NCBI RefSeq assembly: GCF_014648475.1
Contig: NZ_BMRE01000011.1
Coordinates: 1-64,000 of the forward strand
DNA length: 64,000 nt
Source: Lentzea flava
GTDB lineage: Bacteria > Actinomycetota > Actinomycetes > Mycobacteriales > Pseudonocardiaceae
Direction: 5' to 3'
Shown here: one piece after another, positions 40,484 to 50,585 of the stretch
Layout of the letters: each line of letters starts with the position of its first letter
Position numbering within the stretch: position 1 is the first letter of the stretch
Translations under genes and position numbers: made by a program
The notes under the pieces: model-generated
What the model saw: the letters and a program-made list of their open reading frames with translations, nothing else
The model's database searches: none
Told to the model about the DNA's origin: nothing

Positions 40484-42394
40484 CTACATCTGCAGCTGCA
40501 CGTACGGCGTCTGCTCCACCGACATCGGCACCTGGAACCGCTGGGTCAGGTACGCCGCGATGTCGTGGAACAACGGCGCCGCCGAAGAGCTGAACTGGGT
40601 GCCGTGCGGCGCGTCGAGCATGATGCCGACGACGTAGCGCGGGTTGTCGGCCGGGAGGATGCCGGCGAACGTGATCCAGTACTGCGACTGCGAGTAGCAC
40701 TTGCAGGTCGGGTCGATCTGCTGGGCCGTGCCCGTCTTGCCGGCGATCTGGTAGCCGGGCAGCGCGGCCTGCTTGCCCGTCCCGTTCTGGTTCGCGTCCC
40801 GCGGATCGGACTGGGTGACCGACCGGAACATGTCGCGGACCGTCTTCGCGGTCTGCGGCGAGACGACGCGGACGCCTTCTGGGCGCTGCTTCTCCGAGCG
40901 CGCGCCCTCCTCGCCGATCTCGGCGCGGATCAGACGCGGCGGGATGCGGACGCCGTCGTTGGCGATGGCCTGGTACATGCCCGTCATCTGCAGCAGCGTC
41001 ATCGAGAGACCCTGGCCGATCGGCAGGTTGCCGAAGGTCGAGCCGGACCACTGGTTGAGCGGCGGCACGACACCGGACTCCTCCGCGGGAACGCCGGAGT
41101 TGGTGCGGCGGCCGAGGCCGAACTTCTGCAGCATCTCGGCGTAGCGCTCCTTGCCGACCTCCTGGGCGGCGAGCAGCGTGCCGACGTTGGACGACTTGGC
41201 GAAGACGCCGGTGAACGACATCGGGACGGTCCCGTGGGTCCACGCGTCCCTGATCGTGCGGTCGGCGACCTTGATCGAGCCCGGCACCTGCAGCACGTCG
41301 TCCGGCTTGAACAGGCCGTACTCGACGGCGGCGGCAGCGGTGACGATCTTGTTCACCGAACCCGGTTCGAACGACGAGGCGACCGCGGTGTTGCGCAGCT
41401 GCTCAGGGTCGGCCTTGCCGAAGTCCGTCGGGTCGTAGGTCTTGTCGTTGGCCATGGCGACGATCTCGCCGGTGCGGCTGTCGAGAACCACCGCGGAACC
41501 GTTGCGGGCGCCCGACTTCTTCGTGTAGTCGGTGACCATCTTCTGCACCGCGTACTGGGTGTCGATGTCGATGGTCAGCTCGAGGCTCTTGCCGGGCAAC
41601 GGCTTCACGAGCTCGCGTTCGGTGTTCGGGATGACGAGCGTGTCGTCGCCGGACATCGTGTCGACCACGCGGCGGCCCATGCGGCCAGCCAGCACGTTGT
41701 CCTGCGCGCTCTCCAGGCCGAGGATGCCCTGGGTGGTCGGCGGCTTCTCCTCCTGGCGCCAGTTCGCGGCGCCGATGATGTTCGACGCCACCTCGCCGTT
41801 GGGGTAGATGCGCTTCGAGCGGTACTCGGACCCGATCTCCGTCGGGTACTTCGCGACGATCTGCGCCGCCTTGGCCGGCTCCGCCTCGCTGACCAGGACC
41901 TCGTAGCTGATGTCCTTCACGAGCTGCTGGTAGACGGTTTCCTCGTCGGTCTTCTCGCCGTTGACCTCGGGGCCGAGGGTCGACGAGATGAACTTCGCGA
42001 CCTCGCGCATGTGGTCGTCGTAGGAGACCGGGTACTTCTCGGGTTCCTTCGCGCGCGCCTCGTCCCACGTCTTGCGGGCGCGCTGCGGGAGGATGTAGAG
42101 CGCGCGCACCTCGATCGAGAACGCGAGCTGGTTGCCGTTGCGGTCGAGGATCGAGCCGCGCTCGGCGGGGATGTTCAGCCGCGTGGTGCGCTGCTTCTGT
42201 GCCTGCTGCGCGAGCTCGGCCGCCTGGATGCCCTGCACCTGCACGAGCTTCACGCCCGCGACCAGCAGCGCGCCGATCAGCAGGATCCGGCCGATCGCGA
42301 TGCGCAGCTTCGCGTTGCCGCCCAGCCGCGCGGTCGGGCGAGGGCCGCGCACCGACAACGGGCGGCGCGGCCCCCTCTGCTGCGGACCCGGCAT
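40484..42394 (-). CDS. pbpB: division-specific transpeptidase PBP3/FtsI
   Basis: A 636-aa class B penicillin-binding protein, partner of FtsW. A basic cytoplasmic tail, one membrane helix (about 32-52), a dimerisation/pedestal domain (ERGSILDRNGNQLAFS) and the transpeptidase domain are present. Catalytic motifs: SVNK in FEPGSVNK (about 345), SSN in FAKSSNVGT and KTG in GKTGTAQQ (about 551). ATG start; its A is the last base of the ftsL TGA stop. The C-terminal DPTCKCYSQSQYW cysteine pair resembles the disulfide loop of actinobacterial PBP3. Confidence 0.96.
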   Translation of the reverse strand: MPGPQQRGPRRPLSVRGPRPTARLGGNAKLRIAIGRILLIGALLVAGVKLVQVQGIQAAELAQQAQKQRTTRLNIPAERGSILDRNGNQLAFSIEVRALYILPQRARKTWDEARAKEPEKYPVSYDDHMREVAKFISSTLGPEVNGEKTDEETVYQQLVKDISYEVLVSEAEPAKAAQIVAKYPTEIGSEYRSKRIYPNGEVASNIIGAANWRQEEKPPTTQGILGLESAQDNVLAGRMGRRVVDTMSGDDTLVIPNTERELVKPLPGKSLELTIDIDTQYAVQKMVTDYTKKSGARNGSAVVLDSRTGEIVAMANDKTYDPTDFGKADPEQLRNTAVASSFEPGSVNKIVTAAAAVEYGLFKPDDVLQVPGSIKVADRTIRDAWTHGTVPMSFTGVFAKSSNVGTLLAAQEVGKERYAEMLQKFGLGRRTNSGVPAEESGVVPPLNQWSGSTFGNLPIGQGLSMTLLQMTGMYQAIANDGVRIPPRLIRAEIGEEGARSEKQRPEGVRVVSPQTAKTVRDMFRSVTQSDPRDANQNGTGKQAALPGYQIAGKTGTAQQIDPTCKCYSQSQYWITFAGILPADNPRYVVGIMLDAPHGTQFSSSAAPLFHDIAAYLTQRFQVPMSVEQTPYVQLQM

Positions 42395-42978
42395 CAGCCA
42401 CCCGCCGGAGGAGTCGTGGTGCCGGGCGGCGTCTGACCGGCAGGCGGCGCCGGCGGCTCGGAGGACGGTGGCGGCGGAGGCGTCGACTTGGTCGGCGCGC
42501 TCGGCTTGCCGAACTCCTCGATCGAGCCGTCCGGGTTCTGCCGCAGCCGGGCCGGGTTCGACGGCTCCACGAGACCCATCTCCGCGGCGCGGCGCGCGAG
42601 GTCGGTCGGCGACTCGAGCAGCGCGACCTCACGGCGCAGCTGCTCCATCCGCAACGTCAGCTTCTCCGCCTCGGCCTTCGCCTCCTGCAGACGGTAGGTG
42701 TCGGCGGCAGCCTGGGTCGAGAAGTACATGATCCCGGCGACACCCGCGCCCAGCACGAGCATCACCAGCACGACGAACGGGGCCTTCGACACCGGCTTCT
42801 GCTGCGGCACCGCGGCACCGCCGCGCAGGTTCTGGGCGCGCTGGGCCCGGCGGGCGTAGGCACGTTCGGCACCGGCGGTCCGCCGCCGCGCCTTGTCGTA
42901 CTCCTCGGCCTTCTTCTGCGTCTTCTTCCTGGAAGGGTCGCGGGGCGACGGCTCGCCGACCCGTGCGGGTGCCGTCAT
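42394..42978 (-). CDS. ftsL: FtsL-like septum protein
   Basis: A 194-aa bitopic protein. A long basic cytoplasmic region (1-66), one membrane helix ([20 protein letters not shown], about 66-87), a leucine-zipper-like coiled coil ([20 protein letters not shown]) with the FtsL-type [13 protein letters not shown], then a Pro/Thr-rich tail. Position between rsmH and pbpB is the strongest argument for FtsL, as sequence similarity across FtsL is low. The start overlaps the rsmH stop (ATGA). Confidence 0.9.
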   Translation of the reverse strand: MTAPARVGEPSPRDPSRKKTQKKAEEYDKARRRTAGAERAYARRAQRAQNLRGGAAVPQQKPVSKAPFVVLVMLVLGAGVAGIMYFSTQAAADTYRLQEAKAEAEKLTLRMEQLRREVALLESPTDLARRAAEMGLVEPSNPARLRQNPDGSIEEFGKPSAPTKSTPPPPPSSEPPAPPAGQTPPGTTTPPAGG

Positions 42979-43928
42979 CTCGGTTCTCCGATCCGTTCCG
43001 CCGCCCGCAGCCGCACCGGGGCCGCGCGCGGGTTGTCCTCGATCTCCTGCTCCGACGCGAGCTCCGCGCCCTTCGTGAGCAACTTGAGCTCGGGTCCGTG
43101 GCCCGGCAGCTCGACCGGCAGGCCCGGCGGCGTCTTCGACTTCGCGAGCTCGGCGAACGCCTGCTTCACCATCCGGTCCTCGAGCGACTGGTAGGACTCG
43201 ACGACGATCCGCCCGCCCATGCCCAGCACACCGAGCGCGGCGGGAAGGGCCAGCCGCAACGACTCCAGTTCGCCGTTGACCTCGATGCGCAACGCCTGGA
43301 ACGTGCGCTTCGCCGGATGCCCGCCCGTGCGCCGCGACGCCGCGGGGACAACGTTGTACAACAGCTCGACGAGCCGTCCGGAGGTGGTGAACGGCTCCTT
43401 CTCGCGCTCCCTGAGCACCGCCGACGCGATCTTGCCTGCGAACCGCTCCTCGCCATAGGTGGAGAGGATCCGCGCGAGGTCGCCGTGCGAGTACGTGTTG
43501 AGCACGTCCGCCGCCGTCATCCCGGTGCCCTTGGACATCCGCATGTCCAGCGGCGCGTCCTTGGAGTACGCGAACCCGCGCTCCTCCTCGTCGAGCTGCA
43601 ACGAGGACACGCCGAGGTCCATCAGCACACCGTCCACATGCGAGTAGCCGAGGTCGTGCACGGCCTCCGCGATGTGGTCGTAGGTGACGTTGACGAGATG
43701 GACGCGGTCGCCGTGGCGGGCGAGCCGCTTCCCGGCCATCTCGATGGCCTGCGGGTCGCGGTCGAGCCCGATCAGCGTCAGCTCGGGGTGAGCGCTGAGC
43801 AGCGCGTCGGAGTGACCGCCCATGCCGAGCGTCGTGTCGACGAGGACGGCGGGCTTGCCTTCGAGCGCCGGAGCGAAGAGTTCCAGGACGCGGTCCAGCA
43901 GCACCGGAACGTGCCGCGGCTGATCCAT
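42975..43928 (-). CDS. rsmH: 16S rRNA m4C1402 methyltransferase RsmH (MraW)
   Basis: A 317-aa SAM-dependent enzyme methylating N4 of C1402 in the decoding centre. N-terminal [16 protein letters not shown] motif [47 protein letters not shown] and the C-terminal [25 protein letters not shown] segment are diagnostic. ATG start. A 166-nt gap separates it from mraZ. Confidence 0.97.
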   Translation of the reverse strand: MDQPRHVPVLLDRVLELFAPALEGKPAVLVDTTLGMGGHSDALLSAHPELTLIGLDRDPQAIEMAGKRLARHGDRVHLVNVTYDHIAEAVHDLGYSHVDGVLMDLGVSSLQLDEEERGFAYSKDAPLDMRMSKGTGMTAADVLNTYSHGDLARILSTYGEERFAGKIASAVLREREKEPFTTSGRLVELLYNVVPAASRRTGGHPAKRTFQALRIEVNGELESLRLALPAALGVLGMGGRIVVESYQSLEDRMVKQAFAELAKSKTPPGLPVELPGHGPELKLLTKGAELASEQEIEDNPRAAPVRLRAAERIGEPR

Positions 43929-44094
43929 CGGTCCCTCTACTCCCCTGATGCGCGTTCGGGTGACGTCAGGTCCCCGCCCGCCCGTCGAACCTGGCGCCGG
44001 GGAAGGTGCGCCAGGGCCGATAGTCGAGCGGACCGAGGCCTCACGGCACCCGAATCGCGGTGGAACATCCGGCCTGTTGCTCGGCTGACCGCCA

Positions 44095-44526
44095 TCAGAA
44101 GACGCCCGGTATGACCTCCTCGCGAGCCTCGGCGTAGCCGTCCTCGTGCTCCTCGAGGTAGGTCTGCCAGGCCTGCGCGTCCCAGATCTCCAACCTGGTG
44201 AACGCGCCGACGACCACGCACTCCTTGGTCAGCCCGGCATACCGGCGCAGTTCCGGTGCGATCAGAACGCGGCCCTGACCGTCCGGACGCTGCTCGTCCG
44301 TACCTGCGAACAGATACCGCTGATAGGCGCGTACGGCGTCGTTGGTGAACGGCGCCTCGGCGACCTTCCTCGCCATCTGCTCGAACTCCGCTCGCGGGAA
44401 CACGTACAGGCAGTGGTCCTGGCCTTTGGTGACCATGAGACCTCCCGCCAGTTCGTCCCGGAACTTCGCAGGCAGTGTCAGCCGACCCTTGTCGTCCAGG
44501 CGCGGGTAGTGAGTGCCGAGGAACAT
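44095..44526 (-). CDS. mraZ: transcriptional regulator MraZ
   Basis: A 143-aa protein with two SpoVT/AbrB-like halves: [22 protein letters not shown] (1) and [20 protein letters not shown] (2), each holding the D-x-x-GR motif. It represses its own dcw operon by binding 10-bp-spaced GTGG repeats. The ATG at 44526 has GGGAGG upstream; the longer frame to 44604 would cover the operator and is rejected. The MraZ box lies 53-88 bases upstream. Confidence 0.96.
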   Translation of the reverse strand: MFLGTHYPRLDDKGRLTLPAKFRDELAGGLMVTKGQDHCLYVFPRAEFEQMARKVAEAPFTNDAVRAYQRYLFAGTDEQRPDGQGRVLIAPELRRYAGLTKECVVVGAFTRLEIWDAQAWQTYLEEHEDGYAEAREEVIPGVF

Positions 44527-44578
44527 CGGCAGCCACCTCCCTAGCCGGGCGACGGACCGGCAGTGGAGCCCCCGTCTG

Positions 44579-44614
44579 CCCCACCGGCCGCCACAGTACC
44601 CCACTTTTCACCAC
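44579..44614 (-). promoter_or_regulatory. MraZ box: four 10-bp-spaced GTGG repeats
   Basis: On the mraZ coding strand GTGGTG, GTGGGG, GTGGCG and GTGGGG occur at exact 10-bp intervals (plus-strand 44609, 44599, 44589 and 44579). This agrees with the repeat structure known for MraZ operators and implies autoregulation of the mraZ-rsmH-ftsL-pbpB operon. Confidence 0.88.
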
Positions 44615-44675
44615 AGTCAACGCTGAAACAGGTGTTTACGCACCAACTCGTAACCCGTTTGTGCAGGTAGATCGA

Positions 44676-44702
44676 GTGGGGAGGCGTGGGGGGACGGTGG
44701 GG
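44676..44702 (+). promoter_or_regulatory. second GTGGGG array, moxR-facing
   Basis: GTGGGG occurs at 44676 and 44686 (10 bp apart) and again at 44697 (11 bp), on the plus strand. It resembles an MraZ box in the opposite orientation, facing the moxR operon. The last spacing is off by one, so binding is uncertain. Confidence 0.4.
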
Positions 44703-44802
44703 GAGCTGGTCAGGCTCCACCTTCGCGGGTGAGGGTTGAGGGCCGATTTGCCACTCGAACGGCCTAGAAATTTCGACCAAAACGTGGGGTTGGAACGTGA
44801 TG

Positions 44803-44828
44803 GTGGGGGAAGGTGGAAAGTGGTGGAG
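44803..44828 (+). promoter_or_regulatory. third GTGG array, moxR-facing
   Basis: GTGGGG, GTGGAA and GTGGAG start at 44803, 44813 and 44823, exactly 10 bp apart on the plus strand, about 105 bases before moxR. Spacing matches MraZ recognition. The rest of 44527-44931 holds no gene and should contain the divergent promoters. Confidence 0.5.
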
Positions 44829-44931
44829 CGAACCCGATGTAGCCCGCAGGTGTAGGGCTCTTAGCCGTGGTTTGACACACTGCGTGAAACGCTCACACGT
44901 CCGTGTTCCGGACACGGCTGCTGGAGGTTTA

Positions 44932-45984
<1,053 letters not shown>

Positions 45985-45986
45985 CG

Positions 45987-47252
45987 ATGCGAACCGCACT
46001 GTCCGGTCTGACCACACGCGGTCGGTGCCTGCTGGCCGCGGGGTTCGCCGCCGGGGTGTGCGCCGCCGTGTTGAACGAGCGCGACCTGCTGAGGGTCGCC
46101 GCGTTCGTGATCGCGCTGCCGCTGCTGGCCGCGTGGCTCGCGACGAGGGCTCGGGTGGGGCTGCACGCCGCCCGGTTCCTCGCGCCGAGCCGCGTGCCGG
46201 TCGGTGCGGCGGCCGAGGTGAAGCTGGACCTGCGCAGCACCGGCCGGTTGCCCACGGGCGGGCTGATGCTCGAGGACACGGTCCCGTACGCGCTGGGCGC
46301 GCGGCCGCGGTTCCTGGTCGAACGGTTGCCGCGCAACACGCCCACGTCGTTGCGCTACCCGCTCAAGCCGGTCATGCGCGGCATCCAGCAGGTCGGCCCG
46401 CTCATGGCCAGGATCACCGACCCGTTCGGGCTCGCCGAGTTCGACCGCGAGCTCGCCGGCCGGTCGCGGCTGGTCGTGGTGCCGCGGGTGGTGCGGCTGT
46501 CGGGTCTGCCCGGCGGCTCCGGCATGGGCGCGGGCGACGACGGCTCGGTGCGGCTGCGGGCCGGTCAGGGCGAGGACGACGCGGTGGTGCGGCCGTACCG
46601 CCACGGCGACGACCTGCGGAAGGTCCACTGGCGGTCCACGGCCCGGCGCGACGAGCTCATGGTCCGCGTCGAGGAACGTCCGTGGCGCGGCGGCACGACC
46701 GTGCTGCTCGACCACCGGGTGTACGCGCACCGGGGCAGCGGCCCGACGGCGTCGCTGGAGTGGGCGATCTCGTTCGTGGCGTCGATCTGCCTGCACCTGC
46801 ACCACTTCGGCCACCAGGTGCGCCTGGTCTCCGAGGACGGGCGGGTGCTCGCGGGCGGGTCGTCCGACGGCGGGCACAGCGACCACGTGGTGCTGGACTC
46901 GCTGGCCGCGCTGCAGGGCTCGCACCGGCGTGAGCTGAGCGCGGGCATCGACCCCGGCGCCGGCCAGGAGGTCATCGCGGTGCTGGGCGCGGTCTCGCCC
47001 GCGTCCGTGGAAGAGCTGATCAGGTACCGGCCGCGTGGCATGCGCAGCCTGGCCGTGCTGCTCGACGTGAACGCCTGGGCCGGCGGGTCGGACGCCACCG
47101 CGCCCGATCCCGAGGACGCGCGGCGGTTGCTGACCGGTGCGGGCTGGGGTGTGGCGATAGCGCGGCCGTCGGCCTCGATGCAGCAGGTGTGGCAGGAGTT
47201 GTGCGCCTCGGCCGGCAACCGGGGGCCGTCGGTTCGCTCGGAGGTGGGCTGA
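45987..47252 (+). CDS. DUF58 domain membrane protein
   Basis: A 421-aa protein with two N-terminal membrane helices (about 12-50) and a soluble part ending in the DUF58 core (YRHGDDLRKVHWRSTARRDELMVR, about 200-225) followed by a vWA-like domain with VLLDHRV. Family members are clients of MoxR. It begins two bases after the moxR stop and ends one base before the next ATG, so the three genes form a tight operon. Confidence 0.92.
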   Translation: MRTALSGLTTRGRCLLAAGFAAGVCAAVLNERDLLRVAAFVIALPLLAAWLATRARVGLHAARFLAPSRVPVGAAAEVKLDLRSTGRLPTGGLMLEDTVPYALGARPRFLVERLPRNTPTSLRYPLKPVMRGIQQVGPLMARITDPFGLAEFDRELAGRSRLVVVPRVVRLSGLPGGSGMGAGDDGSVRLRAGQGEDDAVVRPYRHGDDLRKVHWRSTARRDELMVRVEERPWRGGTTVLLDHRVYAHRGSGPTASLEWAISFVASICLHLHHFGHQVRLVSEDGRVLAGGSSDGGHSDHVVLDSLAALQGSHRRELSAGIDPGAGQEVIAVLGAVSPASVEELIRYRPRGMRSLAVLLDVNAWAGGSDATAPDPEDARRLLTGAGWGVAIARPSASMQQVWQELCASAGNRGPSVRSEVG

Positions 47253-47253
47253 G

Positions 47254-49728
47254 ATGGGGTCCCGTTCCGCTCCCGCGAAGGCCACCGAACCCGAGTGGTT
47301 CACCTCGGCCACGCCGTGGATCGCCGCGCTCGCGGTGCTGTGCGCGTCGACGGCGCTCTCCGGCGTCATCGAGGGTGACCTCTGGCTGGTGCGCATCGGC
47401 GTGGTGATCGTGGCGATCACCGTGACCGGCGCGTTCCTGCGGGCGACCAGGCTGACCCCTCCGCTGGTCGCCATCGCCCAGGTGTTCGTGCTGTTGTGCC
47501 TGCTCACGGCGTTGCACACGCGGTCGGGCATCTTCCTGTTCATCCCCGGTCCCGACGCGCTGGGCGAGCTCGGCGACGTGCTCGCGGAGTCGGTCGCGCA
47601 GGTGCAGACCGGGGTGCCGCCGGTGCACGCGACGCCGCCGATCCAGGCGCTCGTGGTGCTGGCGATCGGCCTGGTCGCGGTGCTGGTGGACACGCTGGCC
47701 GTGGCCGCGGCGGCACCGGCGGCGTCCGGGCTGGTGCTGCTGTGCGTGTTCGCGGTGCCCGCGTCGCTGGCCGACGAGATGCTGCCGTTCTGGACGTTCA
47801 TCGTGGGCGCGGCCGCGTTCGCGATGCTGCTCGCGGTCGACGGCCAGCACCGGCACGAGGCGTGGCGCGGCAGGCTCGGATCCGGGTCGGCGAGCGGATC
47901 GGGTGGTTCCGCGACCACGGTGGCTGCCATCGCCATGGTGATCGCGCTGATCGTCGGGGCGGGTTTCACGTTCGTCGGCACGGTCGGCCGGTTGCCGATG
48001 AGCGGCGGCGGTGGCGCCGGCAAGGGCGGCATCGGGCTGAGCGAGATGACGTCGTTGCGCGGCATGCTCAACCGAGGCAAGACCGCCGAGGTGTTCTACG
48101 TGCGCGGCCTGCCGGAACAGACGTACATGCGGGCGACCACGCTCGCCAGGTACGTGCCGGACAAGGGCTGGGAACGCGGCACCGACCCCGGTGGCCAGCC
48201 CGCGCGCGGCGAGCTGCCGCCCCAGGCCGGTGACCGCGGCGAGGGCAAGACGACGCGGATCGACATCGAGCCGCGCGACTGGCGGAGCTTCTGGCTGCCG
48301 ACCTACGGCGCCGTCCGCCGCATCGACACCCCGGACGACGACTACCGCTTCGACGTGAAGAAGGGCGTGATCTTCAGTCAGCGGGAGCGCGAGCCCGAGC
48401 CGTACGTGATCGACACGGTGCTCTCGACGCCGACGAAGCAGGCGCTGCGCATGACGCCGGACTCGAAGAACGGGGTCGACGCCGAGTACTACAAGTTCGA
48501 GGGCGTCGAGCAGCAGGTGGTCGACCTGGCGAACAAGATCGTCGAGGGTGCCACCAACAACTTCGACAAGGCCGCCGCGCTGACCGCGTTCTTCAACGGC
48601 CCGACCAGCGGCTTCAAGTACGACCTCAAGACCAAGGGCGACGCGAGCAAGGACGCGCTGACCGACTTCGTGATGCGCAGCAAGGTCGGCTACTGCGAGC
48701 AGTTCGCCTCCGCGATGGCCGTGATGGCCCGCGTCGTCGGGCTGCCGTCGCGCGTCGCGATCGGCTTCACCGCCGGTGTGCCGTCCGCGGACAACTCCTA
48801 CCGCGTGATCAGCACCGACGACGCGCACGCGTGGGTCGAGATCTTCTTCCCGAACCACGGCTGGATGACCTTCGACCCGACGCCGGTCGACGACGGCCGG
48901 GGCGTTGTGCCGCCGTACCTGCGCGAGACCTCGCCCGGTGCGGAGGAGCAGCCGACCGCCGAGACGAAGACCGAGACGGTGAAGCCGTCCACCAGCGGGT
49001 CGGCCCAGCCGTCCACCTCGGCCGACGGCACCGAGGACACCCAGAACCAGCAGCAGGCCGGCGAGGCCGGGCCGCCGCCGTGGCACCTGTGGGCGCTCGG
49101 CGTGGTGCTGGTGCTGGCGGCCCTGCTGACGGTGTTCCTGGTGCTCGCGCTCCTCGGCCTGATCAGCGCGGGCATGATGGGCGTGGCGTGGGCGCGCAAG
49201 CTGCTGATCCCGGCCGCCGCGGGGTTGTGGCTGATCGGCGTCGGCCTGGCGGCCGCGTTGCTCTCGTGGTGGCTCGCGATCGTGCTGGTCCTCGCGGGGC
49301 TCTTCCTGACACCGCTGCTCGTGCGCGCCGTGCGCCGCCACAACCGCCTGCACACGGTCGCGGCCCTCGGTCCAGGGGCGGCCTCCGCGGCCTGGAGCGA
49401 GCTCATGGCGGAGTCGATCGACCGCGGCGCGCCCGTGCCGGCGGCGGAGACCATCAGGACGGCCGCCCGGCGGCTGGCGCGCGAGCACAACCTCGACGAG
49501 GCGGGCAAGGACGGCCTGCGCGTGGTGATCGGCGCGATCGAGCGGTCCTGGTACAGCGCGAACCCCGCGGCCGATCCCGCGCTGCCCGGTGCGCTGGCCG
49601 CGGTGCGACAGTCGTTGCGACAGAACGCTCCGCTGTCGTTGCGGGCGAAGCTGTTCCCGAAGTCGGTGCTCAAGCCGACGCCCGCGCCGGTGGCCGAGAC
49701 GCCGGAGCGCGAGACCGTCGGGGTCTGA
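47254..49728 (+). CDS. TgpA-like transglutaminase membrane protein (DUF3488/DUF4129)
   Basis: An 824-aa protein. Six membrane helices (about 20-240) are followed by an extracytoplasmic transglutaminase domain with the triad Cys in KVGYCEQFASAMA (about 481), His in DDAHAWVEIFF (about 524) and Asp in WMTFDPTPVDD (about 540). A Thr/Ser/Pro linker, two or three more membrane helices (about 610-695) and a DUF4129 cytoplasmic tail complete it. Family TgpA of Pseudomonas is essential; the substrate is unknown. Third gene of the moxR operon; a strong terminator follows. Confidence 0.92.
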   Translation: MGSRSAPAKATEPEWFTSATPWIAALAVLCASTALSGVIEGDLWLVRIGVVIVAITVTGAFLRATRLTPPLVAIAQVFVLLCLLTALHTRSGIFLFIPGPDALGELGDVLAESVAQVQTGVPPVHATPPIQALVVLAIGLVAVLVDTLAVAAAAPAASGLVLLCVFAVPASLADEMLPFWTFIVGAAAFAMLLAVDGQHRHEAWRGRLGSGSASGSGGSATTVAAIAMVIALIVGAGFTFVGTVGRLPMSGGGGAGKGGIGLSEMTSLRGMLNRGKTAEVFYVRGLPEQTYMRATTLARYVPDKGWERGTDPGGQPARGELPPQAGDRGEGKTTRIDIEPRDWRSFWLPTYGAVRRIDTPDDDYRFDVKKGVIFSQREREPEPYVIDTVLSTPTKQALRMTPDSKNGVDAEYYKFEGVEQQVVDLANKIVEGATNNFDKAAALTAFFNGPTSGFKYDLKTKGDASKDALTDFVMRSKVGYCEQFASAMAVMARVVGLPSRVAIGFTAGVPSADNSYRVISTDDAHAWVEIFFPNHGWMTFDPTPVDDGRGVVPPYLRETSPGAEEQPTAETKTETVKPSTSGSAQPSTSADGTEDTQNQQQAGEAGPPPWHLWALGVVLVLAALLTVFLVLALLGLISAGMMGVAWARKLLIPAAAGLWLIGVGLAAALLSWWLAIVLVLAGLFLTPLLVRAVRRHNRLHTVAALGPGAASAAWSELMAESIDRGAPVPAAETIRTAARRLAREHNLDEAGKDGLRVVIGAIERSWYSANPAADPALPGALAAVRQSLRQNAPLSLRAKLFPKSVLKPTPAPVAETPERETVGV

Positions 49729-49740
49729 GGTTCTCGAGCA

Positions 49741-49780
49741 AAGCGAAAGGCCCGCTCCCTCGGGGGCGGGCCTTTCGCTT
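49741..49780. terminator. bidirectional terminator
   Basis: A 15-bp perfect stem (AAGCGAAAGGCCCGC/GCGGGCCTTTCGCTT) with a 10-nt loop lies between the convergent TgpA-like and DUF3040 genes. It is symmetrical enough to end transcription from both sides. Confidence 0.9.
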
Positions 49781-49793
49781 GTGGCTTGAGTTG

Positions 49794-50189
49794 TTACTGC
49801 TCCTCGTCGAAGCGACGACGGAAGCGCTCCTCCATCCGTTCGGAGAACGAGCTGCGGCTGCGTGTGGGCTTGCCGTCTTCCTGCGTCCCCTCGGCGACCT
49901 GGTCACCGCGGCGCAGCGTCGTCAGGGTGATGAGCACACCGAAGAACATCAGCAGGAAGCCGAAGACGCTCACGACGGGAATCCCGACGATCGCGAGCTT
50001 CGGGAACATCACACCAGCGACGAGCGCCGCCACACCTGCCACGAACAACACGATGCCCTGTACGCGGCGTCGCTTGGACGGCCGCCGCAACTTGGCGCCT
50101 CGTACGGTGGATGCGAACTTCGGGTCTTCGGCGTAGAGCGCGCGCTCGATCTGGTCGAGCAGTCGCTGCTCGTGCTCGGAGAGTGGCAT
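49794..50189 (-). CDS. DUF3040 membrane protein
   Basis: A 131-aa actinobacterial protein of the DUF3040 type. The hallmark N-terminus MPLSEHEQRLLDQIERALY with EDPKFAS is followed by two membrane helices (about 48-66 and 70-90) and a charged cytoplasmic tail (RSRSSFSERMEERFRRRFDEE). The ATG at 50189 has GAGGAGGAACG upstream; a 36-codon longer frame is rejected. Function unknown; the family often neighbours dcw genes. Confidence 0.92.
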   Translation of the reverse strand: MPLSEHEQRLLDQIERALYAEDPKFASTVRGAKLRRPSKRRRVQGIVLFVAGVAALVAGVMFPKLAIVGIPVVSVFGFLLMFFGVLITLTTLRRGDQVAEGTQEDGKPTRSRSSFSERMEERFRRRFDEEQ

Positions 50190-50585
50190 CGTTCCTCCTC
50201 CGGCACAGCGGTCGCGGGCGCCGGGTGTTCTCGGTTTCCGCCGAACCCGGCGGACGACCCACCCTGGGGACGTCACCCTCCAGGATACGATCCACACGCC
50301 CCGGCGACTACCCAGTCGGCCTTCTCATACGGTCGGTTCTGTCACCATCATCCTCCTGGGGCAGTGGTGAGGCCCTCGTGAGGCACCCTCACGGGTCTTC
50401 CGGCCCTCCGTTCACGCCCCATTCGGCTCTTCTATCCGTCCCGGTACGGGCGTGGTGACGGTCTGCGGAGGGGCGGCGACACACGTTCGAGGGGTCCGCG
50501 ACGGAGCGTCACGCCGTCTCAGTTCGCGCTTCCGGCGAGGACGCGCGGGCAGAGATCACGACCTCCGCCCGCGCGTCGCGGTTGA
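50190..50585. other. intergenic region, no gene
   Basis: A 396-bp stretch between the DUF3040 start and the subtilisin stop. No convincing reading frame. It holds inverted GTGAGG/CCTCAC elements near 50365-50392, whose cores resemble the minisatellite units at 56.8 kb, and the terminator hairpin at its right end. The DUF3040 promoter must lie in its left part. Confidence 0.5.
50540..50577 (-). terminator. hairpin after the subtilisin gene
   Basis: An 11-bp perfect stem (GACGCGCGGGC/GCCCGCGCGTC, 16-nt loop) begins nine bases past the protease stop. No T-tract; likely an actinobacterial L-shaped terminator. Confidence 0.65.
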
